Below are positions 57,624 through 64,000 of a stretch of 64,000 nt of DNA, one piece after another. This DNA comes from Nemopilema nomurai. Taxonomy: Eukaryota > Cnidaria > Scyphozoa > Rhizostomeae > Rhizostomatidae. Location of the stretch: the NCBI GenBank assembly GCA_003864495.1, contig ML133409.1, forward strand, positions 1,814,420 through 1,878,419. The letters are read 5' to 3'. Within the stretch, counting starts at the first letter, position 1. Each line of letters starts with the position of its first letter. The notes under the pieces are model-generated. The model was given only the letters and a program-made list of their open reading frames with translations, was not told the DNA's origin and searched no databases. The translations under genes and the position numbers were made by a program.

Positions 57624-57731
57624 GCCGCCATTTTGATTCCCTTGGTTACTAACCCGCGTCCCGGAAGTGTAGAATCTTGAGCATGCGTCACATGAATTGT
57701 TCAATTTACTTCGCGTCATCACCAAGGCAAC
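57624..57731 (+). promoter_or_regulatory. CCDC81 promoter motifs: YY1-like, ETS and RFX X-box sites
   Basis: Within 230 bases of the CCDC81 ATG are GCCGCCATTTTG (57624-57635, YY1-like), CCGGAAGTG (57661-57669, a strong ETS/GABP core) and ATCACCAAGGCAAC (57718-57731). The last fits the RFX X-box RYYNCC-NN-RGNAAC with a perfect right half. RFX factors drive ciliary genes. These are motif matches only. Confidence 0.5.
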
Positions 57732-57850
57732 ACTTCACATGGACAGAGACAGAATACTCGAAAAGAGCAATGTTTAATGGCGGAAGACTAGCTATAGCTT
57801 GCAGTGACTTTTAGAAGGCGGCCGCAAGAAGAATTAGCAATCTTTCCAAA

Positions 57851-60800
57851 ATGAAAGGCGAAGAAATGCAATCTATTATGGCGGAGGCCAAGCGAAATCG
57901 TTTTGCTACCATTCCCAAGCTGTCAGATGAAGGTAAAGTTTTGATTCTTCGCAAAGGTGCCTATCCCTTTTGGCGGCATTCTCTTTACACCCAGCTGTTT
58001 CTATGTTCTTTTTATTGAATAGTCCTCATCATGCATATTAACCAGGCATTATATGGTTTTTTACCTTAGATGTTGCATTTGTTTGGGATACAGTTTCCGA
58101 GTTTATCAGCAGAACAATGGGATCCCAGAAGGTATTTAGAGATACATATGAGAATAAATTATTGCTTGAAATGTAAGAGGTAGACATGTTTGCAACTTAA
58201 AGTAAACAATACCCAAAAGCTTTATAATTTGTCTAGATTTTATAATGAGGTTTTAAAAATTGAGCTGAAAAATTTGATAACTAAAATCCGTGCATATTTT
58301 ATTTGAAGACAAGCTACAGCCAGCATTTTAATTGTTATTTTGGTTTCAAGCACCTGGATACAGAAAAATTTGGCAGTTTATCGTCAGTAAAGGACTAGTT
58401 ATTACTTGAGATGTAAACAAAGACGCACTAAATCTTTTGAACTTATTTATGTTAATACGTCGGATATTTTGAGAAAATAAAGTCTTAGATTCAGACTTCA
58501 CACTTTACTATCAAATCATGCCAAGCAACAAACTTTGTCGATTTCACTGAAAAATATTTTAGTACAGTTTGGCTTCTAATATGTGGTTTTCGATTATTGT
58601 TCTGATGCTAATCTTCCTATACAGGGTGTCACTATCCCATCTCTTGGTGTGTTTACATTGTCACAAAGGAAGTTAGATGTTGGTAACAACAAATTCATTG
58701 TTGTCCAAAGACCGGTTTTTCAAGTATCAGAAAAGTTTGCAATGACCCATGCATTACATACCACAAAGTACCACACAGATGGTTGGTTCACCTCCTGAGT
58801 TTTTGTCAGTTTCTATTTATAGCAGAAATATTTGTTGCCAAGAACTTGACCCTCTGTGATTGAGAGGAGCACTTTGGAATTTTTTTCTCATTTCAGTTGA
58901 CCAATGTTTTTTTATTCTATAGTCCTAATATTAAAGATCTTTAGGACTCCTGCACAAAGCAGGTTACGCTGATGCATCTGTGGGTGTTTTATTCTGTGGA
59001 TGTTTTTCACATGCATCTGCTTTGTAATATATCCAGTGGTCCCAAAGGCAGGAAAATGATATGTTCATGTCTGTACTAGATTTTCCGAGGAATTTGACTT
59101 CATGTATAAAAATTCTGATATAGGTTTTTTTTCACAACTCTTTAGGCAAGTTTACAAAAAACACAAAGGAATACACATACTCTGTTCAAAACAGAGCCAT
59201 AAACTCTCAAAATGAATGTCAACATTTCTTTTTAAATAATGCCTTTGTTCTCCCTCTCTAGGACAAATACCAGTGGTTTCACTAAATTATGCTGCAATTT
59301 CACAAGAAATAAACTTAGAAAGGGACACAGTTGAGGGCTGTGTTAAAGAAATGCTCCAAGCATTGTCAAGATCAGTTCAGGCAAAGAAGAATGTAGAGTT
59401 TATCTTCCCAAGCATCGGAAAACTCACAATCAAAGATTCAAGAGTAAAAATGAAGTTTTATAAAGATTTCCTGCAAGAAGTTGACTGTTCAGGAGCACTA
59501 GTAAATGCTATGAGAAATGTAAGCATAATTTCTTGGCATTGTGTAAACCCTGTGCCTTATTTTGACTCTTTTTGGCCACTGCTTCTTTTAATATTAGCAG
59601 CTTTTATCAACACCATTTTACAGTACTTTTTCTCCCTCATAACTGTCTCATGACTTCTTCTCTGCCTTGCATCTCATAGGTCTCTTTAAAAGCTGCTCCA
59701 ATACTTGCTAATGCCTGATTTCTTTCATAATCAAACAAATCACCGTGGAATTTTCTCATTTTCATCGTTTGTTCTTTGGTCCTATGCTCTTTATCATTAT
59801 TGTATTGCTTTATATTATGCTATGTTTTGTTTTACTCTAAACAAACTCTCCAATTTTTCCAAACTTTACCCGTTTTAATTAAGCTTTTTGGAATTTGGTT
59901 TAAACTTTATAAAGTTTTGCCTCTCTTCCATATTTCTAGTCCTAATGAAAATAGCCACTCTTCTTTTGTATTCCATCCTTGTTGTCGGTCTCATTTTATG
60001 AGTTTAAGTATTGGATACACTAGCTTCCATTAAAAGGTTGGATCAAGTATGCTCATTTGTTTATTTGTTTTTCTAGTATTTCAAAGCTAGTTTTCCCCTA
60101 ACAAACCCATTCAGTTTTGTTCCTCTCAACTCCTTACACATGATATTTTTCACCCTTCCAGCTTGTTTTCTAATCTCTTAAAATGACTTTCATTTGGTGC
60201 TTGAAATTGAACTGAATAAGTGTATTGTGACTTCACAATGTATTGTCTCATCTTACGTTTCAAGATTTCAATCTTGACTTTTTCAGAGACCAGAAACAAG
60301 TGACTCTGTCATTTCAAGATCCATGACTCCATTTGGTCGTCCATCAACATCAGTCAGCACAATATATCTACCAAGGTAATTATTAAATAACCACTTCACA
60401 TTTTAATGGCTAGAAGCAAGCAGCACAGTTAAAAATTTACTTGAATTTTTGGTCAGTTGATTGCTGTGTCCACGTGATTCTACAAACTGAAAGAAATTTT
60501 TTCTTGGAAGCAAAGGATGAGAGACAGAGTTTTGTGTATAGAATTAATATCATTCTTAATCTGCTAATCAGAGAAATATGAAATTAAAATTACTTTAGGA
60601 AGGCCTTGTCCTTTAGGATGACATGGAACCGCTTCTACGTATATATAGCCATTCAGAGGCACTTTTTGAGAGATGGTGCGTACCAAAGTGCGTGCTGGTA
60701 TTGCAAAAAGACGTTTGGGGAACGTGTAGTGACTCCTTTGTCTATTTACCATTGTCATACCATGTCATACTACACATCTTTTCTCGCTCCCCAGCCTAGA

Positions 60801-61505
60801 CTTTTCCATCCTCATTACATCATCATTTCATCATCCTCTCTCATTCCTCGTCAACAAATTTATTCTTAGAGCATCGGTATGAATTATGATTGTATAGCTG
60901 AGTTAAATCTGTCAGAGTCAATCAGAAACAGAGCTACAGAGTACAACAGACAACGCGTCGTCTCTCTCTCTCTCTCGGCCTGGCTCTGTGTTCTCTGCAC
61001 GTTAAATAAGACAACTTTGGCTCGGATCGTCCATAGAGGTTGAGCAACGCAGTCGGTAGAAACCCATCTCAACTCGTTTCTACAAACGCCCTTTGCAACT
61101 TTATTAGTCCTTCTCTGGACTCACGCATGACATGCAGATGGCTTTAAGACTTGATGAATGACATATTTTCCAATATTTGTGATTCCTCATTGTCTGTAGT
61201 TTCTCTTGCTGTATGACTGATAACACAAGATTCAAAGAGCTAACGAAATGTTTTCCAACTTATTCTTAATATGTCTTTGGTTCGTAGAATTAATCCAGGA
61301 GATGAAATTGACGAAAATGGAACTAAAGACAGAGGCATGTATAGTTCAAAGAAACAGTCTCTGATGCCTGTCATCGACGAAGAATCAGCAGTGCTGGGAA
61401 ATGACATCGACGGGCCCAATGCATTGGAACTTAGTCCAAGAGCAGAAAAACCAAAATGCGAGGCATTGCAGCTAACAGTAAAAAAACCAGACTTAGATGG
61501 ACCAA
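57851..61505 (+). CDS. CCDC81: CCDC81-like centrosomal/ciliary protein, 5' part
   Basis: Six exons: 57851-57932, 58070-58131, 58625-58781, 59262-59518, 60287-60375 and 61288-61505, phases 1, 0, 1, 0, 2, 1, for 288 complete codons; the last donor (A|GTAAGT) is strong and further exons must follow. The match to vertebrate CCDC81 is clear in the bacterial HU-like fold region: KGVTIPSLGVFTLSQRKL is read from two exons, then DVGNNKFIVVQRPVF, DTVEGCVKEMLQALSRS and SRVKMKFYKDFL. It continues with RPETSDSVISR after that domain, as in vertebrates. Human CCDC81 is about 650 residues, with coiled coil in the second half, which is not seen here. In vertebrates it is linked to centrosomes and ciliated cells (family knowledge). 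The ATG at 57851 (MKGEEMQSIM) is the first in a good AAAATGA context after the promoter motifs. Confidence 0.88.
60961..60976 (+). repeat. CT microsatellite in CCDC81 intron 5
   Basis: An uninterrupted (TC)8 run. Confidence 0.85.
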
Positions 61506-63170
61506 GTAAGTCAATTTTTTCGCCTCAGTTTTTTTAGAGCACCTTCGTTTGATATTTGCATGCGAAGTTTAAAGTTCTTTTTCAGAAACCTCACTCCAAA
61601 GGGGCCTCCAAAGAGACTGGGGTCGTTTTTTATTGTTCATAGTTGGGTCTCCATTTATTCCCGTTTTTCGTCCATTCTGATTCTTCTTTGGCTAGCAAAC
61701 TATCAGCTCCGAAGCAGAGGCATTTTGTGGGGCTCTTTCTTGACGAATCATGCTATCTGCAAAGCAGAACCGTTTCTCCTTTCTCTTATTCTCCTTTGTC
61801 TCCACCCATATCACTTTCGCTCCTTTCTTATTCTAACATCTCTTTTTCTCTCTTCCCTGTACTTCTATCATACCTCTCTCTCTTGTACCTCTTCCTTTCT
61901 CTCCATCCCCCTATGTTCACAACAATCTGTTTTGACTCCACTTGTTTGACCAAGTGAGCTCCCCACGTCTTAATTATCAAAAGCATTTTACCAAAACCAG
62001 TTAAGCATTTTCCATCGAACACTTTTTCAAAAATGTAATATTAATGGTCAAACTAATAGTATTTAGTTAATTTAATTTTTCCTTTCAAGCAATATTATTA
62101 GTAGTTTACTCGTCATCTGCCAATTAAATCTCGATTTTAAGTTAAAACTCATTTTCAAACGATAAGATTAAGACTGTTTGCTGAGACAAAAGACATTCAC
62201 AGTGTGTGAAATCATAATTTTTCAACAACCATCTGGGCGAGTCCATTACTTATTAATGCCACAAAAAATCCAAGCTCAACATCTGACATTTTCGAATCAT
62301 TGTCTCTCTGAATCCTGATTTTTCCCTTGAAAACAGCCATTCATCATAAATACAATACTTCTATTGCATTTTGCCAATCAGAGCCCATCTCATCACGTGT
62401 GCACTTACCATGCTACTTCAACGGCATTTAGTTTGATGGAATCTTTCTCCTGTATGAATAAGACCAAGAAGTCTTTAATGGTAAAAACACTAGTGTTTGG
62501 TCACTTAGCCATTTAGCCTCTTTCAACTTAACCAAGTACGTCCCTGGTATATCACTTCACTACTTTTAGTCATAGCCAAGCTACTTTTTAAATCATTGCA
62601 AAGTTTTAAAGTAATATAGACGATGATGCTCTACAGAATGGTTTTCTTGTCATATCATTCCTTAAGTCGGATATTGTCCAATTCGGGCTACAACTTTCAT
62701 ATCCGACTTTGATTGAAAGTAACAACTAACGTTTGGTGTTTGAACCAGATCAAAGGCGAAAGTGTTTGATCTTTTGAGCTTCTGCGACTTAGGTTTCTAA
62801 CCTTGGGATTTGTTCCACCTGTTTTTGTGTTCATAACATGAACCGAGATCCGTTAAATATTTATGAATAGCGTGAAATACCGCATTTAAGAAATCAGCTG
62901 TAATGTATTGATTATTCATGACTTAAATCGGTTTCAATATGTCACTTTCAAGAGTCAAGCAAAGCATGGCTATTTCCATGGCAATGTAAACAAATCCGAA
63001 GACCCAGTCCCTTTTTTGGCGTATATAACCATGAGTTGCCAACTGTGTTACCAAGCAATACGGGTGTTCATGTGTTCGCCTGTCGCTCACAGACTATAGA
63101 CGTGTGATTTGCAACACACTTTGTTATAAGCATCGTCTGGTGATATTTGATATTATCTAAAGCTGCAGCA
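61506..63170. other. Downstream of CCDC81 exon 6: no further exon identified
   Basis: A pyrimidine-rich stretch (about 61760-61930) gives long fortuitous frames such as 61497-61949; its composition, not coding, explains them. I found no exon continuing CCDC81 in phase. The remaining exons may lie beyond the window, in which case the candidate gene at 63171 would either be nested or be a wrong call. X-box-like sites lie at 62972 and 63047. Confidence 0.45.
62972..63059 (+). promoter_or_regulatory. Two X-box-like sites upstream of the candidate gene at 63171
   Basis: ATTTCCATGGCAAT (62972-62985) matches the RFX palindrome GTTGCCATGGCAAC at 11 of 14 positions. GTTACC-A-AGCAAT (63047-63059) has a perfect left half with a one-base spacer. 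They lie about 110-200 bases before the ATG at 63171. Confidence 0.4.
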
Positions 63171-64000
63171 ATGGCATCTGTTGCACAAGTGAACACTTTT
63201 AAAAACGTTTTTAATCTGCACGACTATGACGTTGGGCCTTCTTATCTTGGTCATGACACTTTTAGAGGATTGAGAGATCTTCGTGGTGAATGTTTACCTT
63301 TGCTAAACATTTATGGTAAGTTAACTAGAGCTGTGTACCGCAAACTTCACCAAGTTATCTGAGTTATAATTATGTCATTTGAACTTTTATCCAAGCAAAC
63401 ATCAATGATTTCTCCACAATTGTTTGCTTTATTTGATATGATCTTATTCTTTAAAGTGTTTTCTTGTACTTTTGACTTTCATCAATTTCTATCAATTGAC
63501 TGCATTCTGATTTTCTAAGTCAAGCTGGAAAAACAGACCGTGATGCAATGTAATTGACTATAGCAATGTTATGTAAGACTCGTGTTTTTCAAGTTTACGT
63601 AAAGTTGGAATCAAACAATTAAGTCGGTGATGAAGATGATTTCCTGTTTACGATAATTTATTTCATTGCTATGGTGATGTCGTTGTTTTCCATTTGGTTA
63701 CTTCCCTGAATCACATATTCAGCTTTCAAGAGTCTTGAACCTGCTGGTGTGTTCATTCGCCTGTTTACCGCAACAAGACTTCCCAACCAAAGTGCGTGGT
63801 CTCGCGGCCTCTGGTCTTGTTTAAGATTATCAGATGCTTCAGTTTTGGAACTTTGCTTTGAATCCCATATGAATGAACTCTTGGGCGTTACTTGTAGCTT
63901 TTACTTGGTAAAACAGATTACTGTGCAGATGTGATCTTGCATTGATTCTGATAATGATGGTAACCAAAGGACTTTTACCTTTAAAACAGGAAACACCCTG
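63171..64000 (+). CDS. Probable 5' end of an unrecognised gene (continues off the right edge)
   Basis: The ATG at 63171 lies in a good context (GCAATGG) and opens a 145-base exon (63171-63315, MASVAQVNTFKNVFNL..., then GECLPLLNIY) ending at a strong donor (G|GTAAGT, phase 1). A matching second exon is possible from 63723, after TATTCAG, reading AFKSLEPAGVFIRLFTATRLPNQ. It may end at an AAA|GTGCGT donor near 63791, or run to a stop near 63930. I do not recognise the protein. It could be an independent gene or part of a transcript that includes the end of CCDC81. The X-box-like sites just upstream hint at a cilia-linked gene. Confidence 0.4.

Noticed and set aside
61497..61957. 150- and 104-codon frames rich in Ser, Leu and Phe
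   Set aside because: Explained by the pyrimidine-rich composition of the stretch; they begin inside CCDC81 exon 6 and run through its donor.
1..64000. CRISPR array, bacterial operon or viral genome
   Set aside because: No spaced direct-repeat array, no ribosome-binding-site-led operons, and genes are interrupted by spliceosomal introns.

Overview
This is animal nuclear DNA: an AT-rich background, multi-exon genes with GT..AG introns and conserved phases, tRNA-derived SINE and hAT-type repeats, and clearly metazoan proteins. Two intronless Shaker-like K+ channel genes, a tandem CERS1-like pair and the overall gene style fit a cnidarian, most likely an anthozoan (coral or anemone relative). 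This taxonomic call is inference; no marker gene settles it.

Layout. (1) 489-2091, minus: 5' part of PPIL6 (cyclophilin-like), running off the left edge. A tRNA-derived SINE (235-439) sits in its last visible intron. (2) 2092-4562: intergenic, with a probable hAT-type non-autonomous element. (3) 4563-8993 and 12323-16616, plus: two tandem CERS1-like ceramide synthase genes with the same first four intron positions and phases. The first carries a 269-bp hAT MITE with a near-perfect 8-bp target-site duplication. (4) 18707-20587, minus: an intronless BTB-BACK-Kelch gene, head-to-head (175 bp) with (5) PPIL4, plus, 20763-47977, 13 exons (cyclophilin + RRM + RS-like tail). PPIL4 intron 8 is 19.5 kb and splits the RRM. 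It holds two intronless 371-residue Shaker-type channel genes (25422-26537 minus; 39965-41080 plus), a degraded non-LTR reverse transcriptase, minisatellites and an E-box array. (6) 49502-55531, plus: 11-exon pyruvate dehydrogenase E1 alpha. (7) 55800-56617: a possible small three-exon gene of unknown function. (8) 57851-61505, plus: 5' part of CCDC81. (9) 63171 to the right edge: probable 5' end of an unrecognised gene behind RFX X-box-like sites.

Functionally these are mostly unrelated housekeeping genes (mitochondrial PDH, splicing-linked cyclophilin, sphingolipid synthesis). Two themes stand out. PPIL6, CCDC81 and perhaps the gene at 63171 have X-box-like sequence close to their starts, suggesting cilia-linked expression. 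The two nested channels share family, length, a modified S6 gate and lack of introns, so they are probably related paralogs of a lineage-specific Shaker expansion. The second has proline where the K+ filter threonine should be. Exon boundaries were read by eye from splice signals, reading phase and family resemblance recalled from knowledge, with no alignment or transcript data.
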